This document shows positions 25,895 through 34,200 of a stretch of 64,000 bases of DNA, in pieces (position 1 is the first letter of the stretch; each line of letters starts with the position of its first letter). The notes under the pieces were generated by a model, which was not told the origin of the DNA, did not search any database, and saw nothing but the letters and a program-made list of their open reading frames with translations. The position numbers and the translations under genes were made by a program. Origin of the DNA: Defluviitalea saccharophila (GTDB lineage Bacteria > Bacillota > Clostridia > Lachnospirales > Defluviitaleaceae); the NCBI RefSeq assembly GCF_038396635.1, contig NZ_CP121687.1, positions 1,426,001 to 1,490,000 of the forward strand. The letters run 5' to 3'.

Positions 25895-25924
25895 TTTTTA
25901 ATAAAAAACTACAGCTTCGGTGGT
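25879..25924. terminator. Long perfect hairpin terminator
   Basis: A 21-bp perfect inverted repeat (arms 25879-25899 and 25904-25924, loop AATA) whose left arm includes the last codons and stop of the GerAC gene. It serves the convergent germination operon and manA. The T-tract after it is modest. Confidence 0.75.
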
Positions 25925-25953
25925 CTTTATATTAGCAGTCTATTAAATCTTAT

Positions 25954-26934
25954 TCAAGATACAGGAACATAAGTTTTAATTATTTTACACGGTCCTAATA
26001 TACTATAGTCCCCCATACCGGCAGGAATAAAAAAAGAGTCTCCTGCATTAAAGGGAACCGTACCCTCTCTGTATTGAATCGCTCCGTTACCTTCAATAGC
26101 CATGAGCAGGTCAAATCTTTCTCCATTTAAAGTCTCTTTGCTTTCTTTTTGTACTTCAAGTATTTCTGTAATAAAGTACTTGCAGGATACAAGATGGTTT
26201 CTTGTGTTTTCTCCTTCTTTAATGATCGTACCTTTCACCTTTTCTTGACCCGAACAATGGGATAAGTTGGTTACATCCAAGGCTTTTTGTATATGAAGTT
26301 CTCTTGAATTACCGTTACCATCTACTCTGTTCCAGTCGTAAACTCTATAGGTGGTATCAGAGTTTTGTTGTATTTCTGCAATTAAAAGTCCTTCCCCTAT
26401 TGCATGAAGGGTTCCGGCAGGGATGAAGAACACATCGCCCTTTTGGACATCCACGAAATTTAGAAGATTTTCCAAAGTTCCTTTTTGGATACCCTCCTCA
26501 AACATTTCCTGAGACACCCCGGGTTTAAGTCCATACACTAACTGTGCTCCCGGCTTTGCATCTAATACAATCCACATTTCTGTTTTACCCAGTTCGCCTT
26601 CATGTTCTTTAGCATATTCATCTTCAGGATGAACTTGAACTGAAAGTTTATCTGAAGCATCAATGATTTTAACAAGAAGAGGAAATTTCTTTTTTCCTTC
26701 TTCTCCAATTTTAGTCCCCAAGGCCTCTATACCATATTCATCAATAACTTCTTTTAAAGATTTGCCTTTTAATACTCCATTGGAAACCGTACTTGTACCG
26801 TTCTCATGGCAAGCTATTTCCCAGCTTTCCCCGGTTGTATCCGAAGGAATATCTTTGCCAAATATTTCTCTGAGTCTTTTCCCGCCCCAAATAGGTTCTT
26901 TATACACAGGGTCAAGTTTTAAAGGATATAACAT
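25954..26934 (-). CDS. manA: Mannose-6-phosphate isomerase, class I
   Basis: 326 residues from the ATG at 26934, preferred over 26958 because AGGGTGATT directly precedes it. Begins MLYPLKLDPVYKEPIWGG. Metal-ligand and family motifs: KIIDASDKLSVQVHPED (Gln/His), GKTEMW (Glu) and FFIPAGTLHAIGEG (His), then a cupin C-terminus. It converts mannose-6-phosphate and fructose-6-phosphate. Single gene between two terminators. Confidence 0.95.
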   Translation of the reverse strand: MLYPLKLDPVYKEPIWGGKRLREIFGKDIPSDTTGESWEIACHENGTSTVSNGVLKGKSLKEVIDEYGIEALGTKIGEEGKKKFPLLVKIIDASDKLSVQVHPEDEYAKEHEGELGKTEMWIVLDAKPGAQLVYGLKPGVSQEMFEEGIQKGTLENLLNFVDVQKGDVFFIPAGTLHAIGEGLLIAEIQQNSDTTYRVYDWNRVDGNGNSRELHIQKALDVTNLSHCSGQEKVKGTIIKEGENTRNHLVSCKYFITEILEVQKESKETLNGERFDLLMAIEGNGAIQYREGTVPFNAGDSFFIPAGMGDYSILGPCKIIKTYVPVS

Positions 26935-27056
26935 AGGAATCACCCTTTCTGCTGACACTAAGCCTTACCTTTTTTAGGATACCTTTAAAACCTATTAACG
27001 TCAACTATTTTAACCATGCTTTTATTCTTACCCTTAATAGACTAATCAATGCAGTA

Positions 27057-27082
27057 AAGCCCTTGAATGTTCAAGGGCTTTA
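27057..27082. terminator. Hairpin terminator
   Basis: AAAGCCCTTGAA-TG-TTCAAGGGCTTT, directly downstream of the HlyD-type gene on the minus strand. Confidence 0.75.
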
Positions 27083-27090
27083 TCTCATAG

Positions 27091-28497
27091 TTATTGTGCG
27101 CTAATACGTTTTCCTTCTTTTAGTCCTTCTAATTGAGGGTTTTTAATAACCTGATCTCCTTCTTCCAATCCTTCTAAAATAACGACTTCCTGATCATTTT
27201 CTAAGCCTTTGACAATAGGCTGAACCATTGCTTTTCCATTTCTTACGACCCAAAGGGCTTCTCCATCTTCATAGGGGAAAAGAACTGCTTTAGGCACTGC
27301 AAGCCGGTTTTCTTCTTTATAGGTTACGAATTTTACATCCACGGCATAGCCCGGTCGAAGCTCTACTTCTTCCTTTTCGCTTAACTTTATCGTTACTTTA
27401 ACCCGCTGCTCTGTTAATCCTAAAGAAGATATCCTGTCTTCAGCGGAAGGCGCAATTCTGTCAACAACCCCTTCAAATACCACATCTTTATCTTTTCTCT
27501 CTTGAATGAGCTCTACAGCCATACCTTCTTTCAGCCCAATAACATCCTCTGTTAAAACGAAGGTTTCTATTTCATAGATACCGGGCTGGAAGATGCTTGC
27601 TAAGGGAGCTTGAGGGGATGCAGGCATTCCTTTTTCTGCTTTTAAATCTTTCACAATTCCATCAAAAGGTGCTTTTATGTCCGATCTTTCAATCTGATAC
27701 TTGATTTGTTCAATTTGGGCATCCAAAGATTCTATCATTCCTTTATAATATTGAACCGTTCCGGACTTGTCAGAACCTTGATTCAGTTGAGACTCCAGGA
27801 GGGCAATTTGACTTTTTATTGCTTTCTTTTGTCCTTCGTAGTAAAGATCACTGCCTTCAGTTTGTTCTTTAAGCAATTTAAGAACATCTTCCTGTATTTT
27901 CAAATTGCTTTTAGCTTGCTTTAAAGCTTCTTCAGCATCGTCCTTCTCTTTTTGGCTGACTGCCCCGCTTTCAAACAAAATATTGATTCTTTTATATTCC
28001 TCTTCTGCCATTTCAAGTTGTCTTTTAGCTTCTTCAATCCTTATTTGCTGCTGATTGATTTGAGATTTATAGGGTGCACTATTGGTCTCCACCTTTTGTC
28101 CTTCTAACCCTTGCAGCTGAGCTTTTAAACTAACAAGCTGCTGGTTCATTTCATCATAGGTTTTTTTCTCCTGTCCCTGCATACTGATTTTCTGTTCTTC
28201 CAATTGGGCCAGTTGATAGGTTAAATCTTTAGTATCTATTTTTAAAAGGATATCTCCCTCTTTAACTTTATCCCCTTCTTTTACATGAACTGCTTCAACT
28301 AAACCTTGAACCGCAGGATAAATAGTTTCCTGCTTTTGTGCCGTTACAGTCCCTTCTTCCCTAAAGGAAACTTCTACAGTTTTAGGTTGAACCTGAAGTA
28401 CTTCTGCCGTTAAAGGCTTTAAAGCAGAAAAAATACTCAATAAAATAATCAGTATGACCCCCGAAATTAAGAAAATCCATTTAAGTGATTTCTTCAT
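27091..28497 (-). CDS. HlyD/MacA-type efflux adaptor
   Basis: 468 residues from the ATG at 28497, chosen because GAGGGTGC lies 6-7 bases upstream. One N-terminal membrane anchor (residues ~6-25), biotinyl-lipoyl half (VQGLVEAVHVKEGDKVKEGDILLKID), a long coiled-coil hairpin (~85-250), the second lipoyl half (IKAPFDGIVKDLKAEKGM) and a beta-barrel region. It partners the ABC permease and ATPase encoded upstream to form a MacAB-like exporter in a Gram-positive envelope. Third gene of the minus-strand operon. Confidence 0.9.
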   Translation of the reverse strand: MKKSLKWIFLISGVILIILLSIFSALKPLTAEVLQVQPKTVEVSFREEGTVTAQKQETIYPAVQGLVEAVHVKEGDKVKEGDILLKIDTKDLTYQLAQLEEQKISMQGQEKKTYDEMNQQLVSLKAQLQGLEGQKVETNSAPYKSQINQQQIRIEEAKRQLEMAEEEYKRINILFESGAVSQKEKDDAEEALKQAKSNLKIQEDVLKLLKEQTEGSDLYYEGQKKAIKSQIALLESQLNQGSDKSGTVQYYKGMIESLDAQIEQIKYQIERSDIKAPFDGIVKDLKAEKGMPASPQAPLASIFQPGIYEIETFVLTEDVIGLKEGMAVELIQERKDKDVVFEGVVDRIAPSAEDRISSLGLTEQRVKVTIKLSEKEEVELRPGYAVDVKFVTYKEENRLAVPKAVLFPYEDGEALWVVRNGKAMVQPIVKGLENDQEVVILEGLEEGDQVIKNPQLEGLKEGKRISAQ

Positions 28498-28528
28498 AAA
28501 AAGCACCCTCTTTCTTTATTCTCTTTCT

Positions 28529-30898
28529 TTATTCTCTTTCTTTTAACACTTCTACTAAATCCAACTTCTTAATATTCCGTGCAATATTAAGCTGTGCCAA
28601 AATAATGGCAAGAGCCGTTCCCATTAAAGCTATCACAAATGAGGAAGGTGAGGTATAAGTAGGCATCGTCATGATATCACTGCTCATACTTTCTGCCATA
28701 CTCTGTTTAAAAACAAAGGTCATGGGTATTCCCAAAAGCATTCCTACGCCCCCAAGCATCCACTGCTCAAAGGATATAATTTCTAAGACTTCTCTATAAG
28801 TCATCCCCAAAACCCTTAAGGAAGCCAGTTCTCTTTTTCGCTCCGCCAGCGAGATAATGCTGGAATTATATACAATGGCAAAGCCTGTAACTACCGCAAT
28901 TAAAACCATAACCCAAATCATATACCCATAGGAACCTAGCATTTCCTTATATTTATTAAGTGTTGTACTGCTTTCTTCAATCGATTGAATAACTTTTGAA
29001 GTTTTATATTCGTTCTTTAATGAAGCAATATCCTTTGGATGAATATTTAAGATCGCACTGGTAGCAATTTTACCTTGACCTAAGAGTCTTCCTAAACTTT
29101 CTTCTTCCATATAGGCATTGCCTCCTAAATATTGCGGAATAATGCCGGTTACATAAACATAAATAGGATCTTCTTTGGCCCAAGGGCTCTCAAATTGAAC
29201 TTTGTCTCCAACTTCTACATGAAGAGATTTGGCAATGGAATCCGATAAAAGAATTCCTTCTGTTGGAACTTTCACTTTGTTTCCGCTAGAATCCAGAATG
29301 TTATATAGATTTGATTCTTTATGAAGTCCCAGGATCACCAGATTTTTTTCATGATACATATTTTTAAAAGTTGCAGGGACCTCCAGCATCGTTTCCATTT
29401 CTATAATACCCTTCTTGTTTTTGAGCTCTCTAAGAACATCTTTTACATACAAAGGAGACTCGAAGCTTACTTTTACATTATAGGTTTGGACCTTGTTAAA
29501 CTGGTCGAATATCATCATATCAAGCATATCATTAAAGGAAATCATCGTTGCCATCATAGCAAAGGTAAAAATAACTCCTATAAGGGTGAAAAAACTTCTG
29601 CCCTTGCTGCGAAAGATATTCCTCATAGCCATGCGTCCCTGAACGGTTAAATTGCTCCATAGAAGTTTTATGCTTTCTATCAGGATTTTCTTACCAATAG
29701 GCGGAGCTTCCGGTCTCATTCCTTCCGCAGGATGAAGTTTAAGTACTCCTTTAACCCCTTGGAAACCGGCAAAAAGGCAGCCAAGAACGGATAAAACAAT
29801 TCCCATTATAAAATACTCCCAGGAAAACTGATTTTTTAGATTAGGCAACTGGAAGAATTCTTTATACACTTCCGTCATACCTCCGGATAAAGCTGTTCCA
29901 AGCAACCCTCCAATGATGCCTCCTCCAAGGCCTATAATCCAGCTATAGGATAAATAGTGGAATAAAATCTCTTTCTCCGTATATCCAAAGGCTTTTAATG
30001 TTCCAATCAAACCTCTTTGCTGTTCTACCAACCGCTTTAACATAATGTATAAAATGATTGCTGATATACCAATAAATAAAAAGGGAACACTTTTAGCCAT
30101 AGAAGCAACCCCATCCAATTCCTGTTGCAGCATGGCATGACTGAGTTGATCCTTTCGCTCAAATGCTACTTCAAAACCGTATTTTTTTAACTTCGCCTTT
30201 AGTTCGTCTTCTACATCTTGAAAGCTATAGCCTTCTTCTAAAGTAAAAATAATGTCATTAACAGTTCCCCCTGCACCAAATAAAGAATCCATAGCTTCAT
30301 AAGGAATATAAGCAATATCAAAAGTTTCCGGTGTTGGCATCATGCTCTGCTCATTTTGCATAGGATAAACAAATTCCGGACTTTGGGCTGTTCCTGCAAT
30401 CACTAACTTTCTTTTTACTCCATTGATGACTACAGAGATTTCTTCCTCCATCTCCAATCCATGGACTTCAAAAAATTTAGGGCCAATCCAAATATTTGCT
30501 TTGTCAGCTTCCAATTCCCTGCCCTGAATTTTTTGTACGCCGTTTAAATGAGAGGGATCAGCAGGATCTATGGCTACCAGTCTAAGATATACATTATCCT
30601 CTTTTCCCTTAGGAAGAAGCACTCGAATATCTTTCACCAAGCGCCCTTCTATTTTTTTAATCCCTTCTATCCTGGAAAGGGTTTGAACCTTCGATAGGGG
30701 CATGGAACGTATTTTTGCAAATCCTTCGGCAAAATGCTTTTCCTCATAGAATTCATTCTTTGCCCGATTGAGATTATCCATGGCAATGGACATAGCCGTA
30801 TAAGACATCAAGCCAATACTAATGACAATCAGACAGGCAATATATGCCATCTTATTTTCTTTTAAATCTCGAAATAATTTCTTCCATAGAATCACCAT
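28529..30898 (-). CDS. ABC transporter permease, FtsX/MacB-like (two FtsX units)
   Basis: 789 residues. N-terminal membrane segment (~18-38), extracellular domain (~40-255), FtsX block of three segments (~265-400), a fourth segment at ~435 starting a second unit (RNIFRSKGRSFFTLIGVIFTFAMM), second extracellular domain (~480-650), and a final FtsX block (GYMIWVMVLIAVVTGFAIVYNSSIISLAERKRELASLRVLGM). Its start overlaps the ATPase gene by 7 bases. Such duplicated FtsX permeases export peptides or lipids, or confer resistance; the cargo is not predictable. Confidence 0.9.
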   Translation of the reverse strand: MVILWKKLFRDLKENKMAYIACLIVISIGLMSYTAMSIAMDNLNRAKNEFYEEKHFAEGFAKIRSMPLSKVQTLSRIEGIKKIEGRLVKDIRVLLPKGKEDNVYLRLVAIDPADPSHLNGVQKIQGRELEADKANIWIGPKFFEVHGLEMEEEISVVINGVKRKLVIAGTAQSPEFVYPMQNEQSMMPTPETFDIAYIPYEAMDSLFGAGGTVNDIIFTLEEGYSFQDVEDELKAKLKKYGFEVAFERKDQLSHAMLQQELDGVASMAKSVPFLFIGISAIILYIMLKRLVEQQRGLIGTLKAFGYTEKEILFHYLSYSWIIGLGGGIIGGLLGTALSGGMTEVYKEFFQLPNLKNQFSWEYFIMGIVLSVLGCLFAGFQGVKGVLKLHPAEGMRPEAPPIGKKILIESIKLLWSNLTVQGRMAMRNIFRSKGRSFFTLIGVIFTFAMMATMISFNDMLDMMIFDQFNKVQTYNVKVSFESPLYVKDVLRELKNKKGIIEMETMLEVPATFKNMYHEKNLVILGLHKESNLYNILDSSGNKVKVPTEGILLSDSIAKSLHVEVGDKVQFESPWAKEDPIYVYVTGIIPQYLGGNAYMEEESLGRLLGQGKIATSAILNIHPKDIASLKNEYKTSKVIQSIEESSTTLNKYKEMLGSYGYMIWVMVLIAVVTGFAIVYNSSIISLAERKRELASLRVLGMTYREVLEIISFEQWMLGGVGMLLGIPMTFVFKQSMAESMSSDIMTMPTYTSPSSFVIALMGTALAIILAQLNIARNIKKLDLVEVLKERE

Positions 30899-31596
30899 AC
30901 CACCTCCTCAGGGGACAATGGCTTCTCATTTTTTTCTATGCGGTCAAGTCTTCCATCTTTAATATAAAATATCCTATCCGCCATCTTAGCAATTTCACCG
31001 TTATGGGTAATAATAATCACTGTTTTCTTATACTCTTCATTGAATTTACGAAGTAACTTTAGTACCTGAAGGCCTGTTGTGATATCCAATGCGCCCGTAG
31101 GTTCATCACATAATAGAATCTCAGGATTTTTAGCAATAGCCCGGGCTAAAGATACCCTTTGTTGTTGACCTCCCGACATTTGAGACGGAAAATGATGAGA
31201 TCTGTCTTCAAGTCCTACTTCCTTTAAAACATCTTCCACTTTTAGTGGATTCTGTGCAATCTCTACAGAAAGTTTAACATTCTCATAGGCTGTTAAATTA
31301 GGCATGAGGTTGTAAAATTGAAAAACGAAGCCAACAGAGTTTCTTCTATAAAGGGTGAGTTCTCTGTCTGAGGCGCCATGAAGACTTTGATCTTTATAGT
31401 ACAATTCACCCGAAGTAATGGTATCCATGCCTCCAATTAAGTTTAACATCGTACTTTTCCCAGAGCCGCTGGGTCCAAGGACAACGACAAATTCCCCCTC
31501 ATATATTTCAAAGCTGGCATCTTTTAAAGCTTCCACCGTTACTTCTCCCATTTGATATACTTTTCTTAAGTTCTTTGCTCGTAATAATAATCCCAT
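30892..31596 (-). CDS. ABC transporter ATP-binding protein, MacB/LolD type
   Basis: 234 residues from the ATG at 31596, supported by GGGAGGTG 5 bases upstream. Walker A GPSGSGKST, Q-loop FQFYNLMPNL, signature MSGGQQQRVSLARAIA, Walker B ILLCDEPTGALD, H-loop IITHNGEIA. First gene of the operon with the FtsX-type permease and the HlyD adaptor. It is transcribed divergently from a TetR regulator, which likely controls it. Confidence 0.94.
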   Translation of the reverse strand: MGLLLRAKNLRKVYQMGEVTVEALKDASFEIYEGEFVVVLGPSGSGKSTMLNLIGGMDTITSGELYYKDQSLHGASDRELTLYRRNSVGFVFQFYNLMPNLTAYENVKLSVEIAQNPLKVEDVLKEVGLEDRSHHFPSQMSGGQQQRVSLARAIAKNPEILLCDEPTGALDITTGLQVLKLLRKFNEEYKKTVIIITHNGEIAKMADRIFYIKDGRLDRIEKNEKPLSPEEVVW

Positions 31597-31655
31597 TTTG
31601 ACACCTCCCATCGAATTATGTGTATGTTGTTTCCCTCTTTATATTGTCGAGTGAC

Positions 31656-31831
31656 TGACTACATTAATTTAGTCAAAAAAAATTCCATGTTTGTTTTAGT
31701 GTATCATCTGCTATTAAAAATTATGAATTATAATAAGAATATATTTCATATTTTTATAATATACCTCATCATTGCATATGTCAATATACTTATGAAATAT
31801 TAAGTTGATTTATTTCATAATTTCTATTATG
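31656..31831. promoter_or_regulatory. Candidate TetR operator region
   Basis: Between the divergent ATPase and TetR genes: TTATGAAATA (31790-31799) and its exact mirror TATTTCATAA (31811-31820), 11 bases apart, with a third half-copy TATTTCATA at 31742-31750. Other palindromes are TGACTA-N8-TAGTCA (31656-31675) and CATAAT-TTCT-ATTATG (31816-31831). The first pair is the most convincing autoregulatory operator. Confidence 0.45.
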
Positions 31832-31851
31832 CTATTAATGAGGTGAATAAG

Positions 31852-32439
31852 ATGAATGGTTTTGAACTGCGTAAGAAAAAAAAGATGGAAAGTATTCTCC
31901 TTGCTGCAAGAGAACTATTTTGCCAAAAGGGAATTAAAGCTGTAACCATTACAGAAATTGCAAAAAAAGCACAGGTGTCTCCTGTCAGTATATATAATTT
32001 CTTTGAAAGCAAAGATAACTTAGTGAAAGAAGTCGTTTTTTCAATTATGGATGAGCAGATGAAAGTCTACGAAGAATTGCTGGACAGCGAGCTTCCATTC
32101 AAAGAAAAATTTGAAAAAATGGTTTTTATGAAAATGGAGGCTGTTGAACAATTCAGCTCTTTGATTTTACAATCGCCCATATGGAATGAGCCTTTTACTC
32201 GAAATATTATTAACCACTTTTATGAAACAAAGACGATTCCCCTAACAAAAAAATTTATTGAACAAGGAAAAAAGGAAGGCTTTGTAAATCCTGATATTTC
32301 TACAGAGTCCATTGTATTATATGTAGATATGTTTAAATCTCTATTGGAGCGGCCGATGATTTCAAAACAAGAAGCATATGATTTGATTTATCTTTGTTTT
32401 TTTGGTCTTTTAGGTAAAACTACATCTATGGAACTTTAA
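31852..32439 (+). CDS. TetR-family transcriptional regulator
   Basis: 195 residues from the ATG at 31852, with GAGGTG about 6 bases upstream. N-terminal helix-turn-helix at ~10-55: ILLAARELFCQKGIKAVTITEIAKKAQVSPVSIYNFFESKDNLV, a clear TetR signature. The C-terminal ligand domain is not assignable. Divergent from the ABC export operon, so a ligand-released repressor of that operon is likely. Confidence 0.92.
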   Translation: MNGFELRKKKKMESILLAARELFCQKGIKAVTITEIAKKAQVSPVSIYNFFESKDNLVKEVVFSIMDEQMKVYEELLDSELPFKEKFEKMVFMKMEAVEQFSSLILQSPIWNEPFTRNIINHFYETKTIPLTKKFIEQGKKEGFVNPDISTESIVLYVDMFKSLLERPMISKQEAYDLIYLCFFGLLGKTTSMEL

Positions 32440-32466
32440 GTACTTTCGTATGAAAGTGCTTTTTTA
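32437..32466. terminator. Bidirectional terminator
   Basis: AAGTACTTTC-GTAT-GAAAGTGCTTTTTT, between the convergent TetR and TraX genes. Confidence 0.75.
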
Positions 32467-33126
32467 TTTAAAAAGAATGAGTTTAGTAAAATATATACCT
32501 AACAAATGCATAGGATAAAAAATATAAAAAACATATTTATTCATCTTGATATTGAGTTTGGTATGCCCGTAGATCAATGGAATACTGAATACCGCAAAGC
32601 CCTGGATATGATTGGATAAAAGAGGTATGCTTAAGAAAATACCTGTAACGATCGCAGAAAGTTCTCTTTGATTTCTAAAAATATAAAATAAAACCATGAG
32701 TAAAATTCCCTGCAGACCATAGCTGAAATCTCCCAAGGATACAAGGATCAGTAATATCGTAACAATAAACCATTTCTTTTCCTTTAAAAAATGAATTATG
32801 AGCAATCCCATAAGCAAGGTAGGAAAAATATTAAGCTCATACCACGATAAATCGAACGCCAGGACATAAAAAGGCTGCGAGAGTACACTAAAAATCCCTA
32901 ACCTTATGGCATATTTGATGATATTGCTGGTATATAAAAACCCTACTACGATACAGTAAGCAAATAAAGGAAAGGATATTCTTCCAATAATCCTCAGCAC
33001 GATCATATCTGGAAAGAATACATACCCTATATGGTCAATCAGCATAGTAATAGCAGCAACAATTTTTAAGAAATTTGTATCAAGATTAGAACTTATCTTG
33101 GGCTCTAAGGTATTTTCATAGATCAT
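32464..33126 (-). CDS. TraX family membrane protein
   Basis: 220 residues with about seven to eight membrane segments. The N-terminal LKIVAAITMLIDHIGYVFFPD, followed by LRIIGRISFPLFAY and ending YIFYPMHLLGIYF, is the TraX family pattern. TraX acetylates F-pilin in conjugative plasmids, but chromosomal Firmicute homologues are membrane acyltransferase-like proteins of unknown substrate. No conjugation genes are present here. Confidence 0.85.
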   Translation of the reverse strand: MIYENTLEPKISSNLDTNFLKIVAAITMLIDHIGYVFFPDMIVLRIIGRISFPLFAYCIVVGFLYTSNIIKYAIRLGIFSVLSQPFYVLAFDLSWYELNIFPTLLMGLLIIHFLKEKKWFIVTILLILVSLGDFSYGLQGILLMVLFYIFRNQRELSAIVTGIFLSIPLLSNHIQGFAVFSIPLIYGHTKLNIKMNKYVFYIFYPMHLLGIYFTKLILFK

Positions 33127-33237
33127 CTTAAATACTCCTTATTCTCATCTATATAAAATAATGACTAAAAAAGAAGGCATTTCGTTAAGATTTTTTATGC
33201 AATAATAATGATAATACTTTTTATTTGAGAATCGTTC

Positions 33238-33266
33238 TTGACATTGTTATTATTATATAGTATTAT
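33238..33266 (+). promoter_or_regulatory. Orphan strong promoter, plus strand
   Basis: TTGACA (33238-33243), 17-base spacer, TATTAT (33261-33266), pointing right although the genes on both sides are on the minus strand. About 95 bases downstream lies a terminator hairpin, so a short untranslated RNA (about 33273-33365) is possible. No frame of useful length lies between. Confidence 0.4.
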
Positions 33267-33333
33267 TTCTATATTAGCACATGACAGCTAGTTAGTATAC
33301 TTAAACATCTTAATCCCCCCTCTTTAAATGTTT

Positions 33334-33362
33334 AAAAGCAGCTCAATCTTTGAGCTGCTTTT
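33334..33362. terminator. Terminator hairpin
   Basis: AAAAGCAGCTCA (33334-33345) and TGAGCTGCTTTT (33351-33362). It terminates the minus-strand gene at 33380 and could also end a plus-strand transcript from the promoter at 33238. Confidence 0.75.
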
Positions 33363-33379
33363 ATTGTTCCCCTAATGCT

Positions 33380-33562
33380 TCACTTATATCTCTTTTTAAC
33401 CCATTTAAAGGCCAAGGTCAATAAAACATATAAACAGATCACAACCAGCAATGTTATTAATCTTTCCAGTCTTGAGCCGTCTGCAAACAATACAGGACCT
33501 AATCCAAAGAAAGTCACAACTATAAAACCAATAATAATCACGATATCAAGAACAATTTTCAT
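33380..33562 (-). CDS. Small membrane protein (possibly DUF6954)
   Basis: 60 residues, two membrane segments (IVLDIVIIIGFIVVTFFGLGPVLF and LITLLVVICLYVLLTLAF) joined by ADGSRLER, basic C-terminus KWVKKRYK. AAAGGAG ribosome site. The GLGPVLFADGS centre fits what I remember of the DUF6954 family, but the name is tentative. Followed by a terminator; likely paired with the gene at 33634. Confidence 0.65.
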   Translation of the reverse strand: MKIVLDIVIIIGFIVVTFFGLGPVLFADGSRLERLITLLVVICLYVLLTLAFKWVKKRYK

Positions 33563-33633
33563 TAAAAAAATACTCCTTTTGTTTTATAAATTCATATGGC
33601 ATATATTTTTAATATTTACAACCAGAAAGAAAA

Positions 33634-33918
33634 TTATTTATCACTGCTCTTTCTTCTACTTTTTAAATATCTCACTCTGAACCAACATACCATTACAACA
33701 GCAGATAATACAAAAAACAGAAAAGAAATAACAAAATCTCCTTTCTTAAAGGTATACACAAGCATAGCTCCAAAAGTAATGGTCAAAACCGCGCATAAAA
33801 CAGAAAACAATATATATCGTAAATTCGCTTTTGCTTTCTTATTGGTTGCTTCTTCAACCGCATCTTCAATAATAAAATTTAAAATAATATCAACAACTTC
33901 AAACACGATATCCAGCAT
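33634..33918 (-). CDS. Small membrane protein, unknown
   Basis: 94 residues from the ATG at 33918, chosen because AAGGGGGA lies 7-8 bases upstream. N-terminal amphipathic helix, a soluble KKAKAN stretch, then two membrane segments (YILFSVLCAVLTITFGAMLVYTF and FVISFLFFVLSAVVMVCWF) and a basic tail. No family recognised. About 70 bases upstream of the 60-residue membrane protein gene, same strand. Confidence 0.6.
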   Translation of the reverse strand: MLDIVFEVVDIILNFIIEDAVEEATNKKAKANLRYILFSVLCAVLTITFGAMLVYTFKKGDFVISFLFFVLSAVVMVCWFRVRYLKSRRKSSDK

Positions 33919-34002
33919 GATCAATTCCCCCTTGAGGAGAAATACTATACTTTATATCTTTTGTATATGCAATAAATTTTTAATTTAGTCAATAGTTTTT
34001 CT

Positions 34003-34144
34003 AGAAAGAGTTTCGCAAGCGAAACTCTCGCGCCGAGCGCAGTCGGCAACGCCGACAAAATACAATATGCGCGAGTGTGCATCCTGCCAGGAAGGTTTTT
34101 TATTGCATAGGAAATTCGGAGGAATTTCCTATGCAATAAAAAAA
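34003..34144. repeat. Dispersed hairpin repeat, full copy A
   Basis: About 142 bp that matches 56498-56638 at roughly 80 percent. Parts in order: a palindrome AGAGTTTCGC-AA-GCGAAACTCT (34007-34028), a GC-rich core (GCCGAGCGC, GTCGGC, GCCGAC) against an AT-rich background, and a terminal hairpin with arms at 34096-34117 and 34122-34144 that ends in an A-run. The base composition contrasts sharply with the surroundings. No gene within. Confidence 0.75.
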
Positions 34145-34200
34145 GAGGACTTCTCAAATCGTCCTATGACTTGAGAAATCCCCTAAAATAGAGCCTTTTC

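Noticed and set aside
32464-33126. Evidence of a conjugative plasmid from the TraX homologue
   Set aside because: No other transfer genes; chromosomal TraX-like proteins are common in Firmicutes.
34003-34144. Integron attC or CRISPR-like repeat
   Set aside because: No attC core motifs, no regular spacers and no integrase or cas genes; only dispersed single copies.
33945-34157. 70-codon minus-strand frame across the dispersed repeat
   Set aside because: It follows the hairpin element and has no ribosome site; copy B does not keep the frame.
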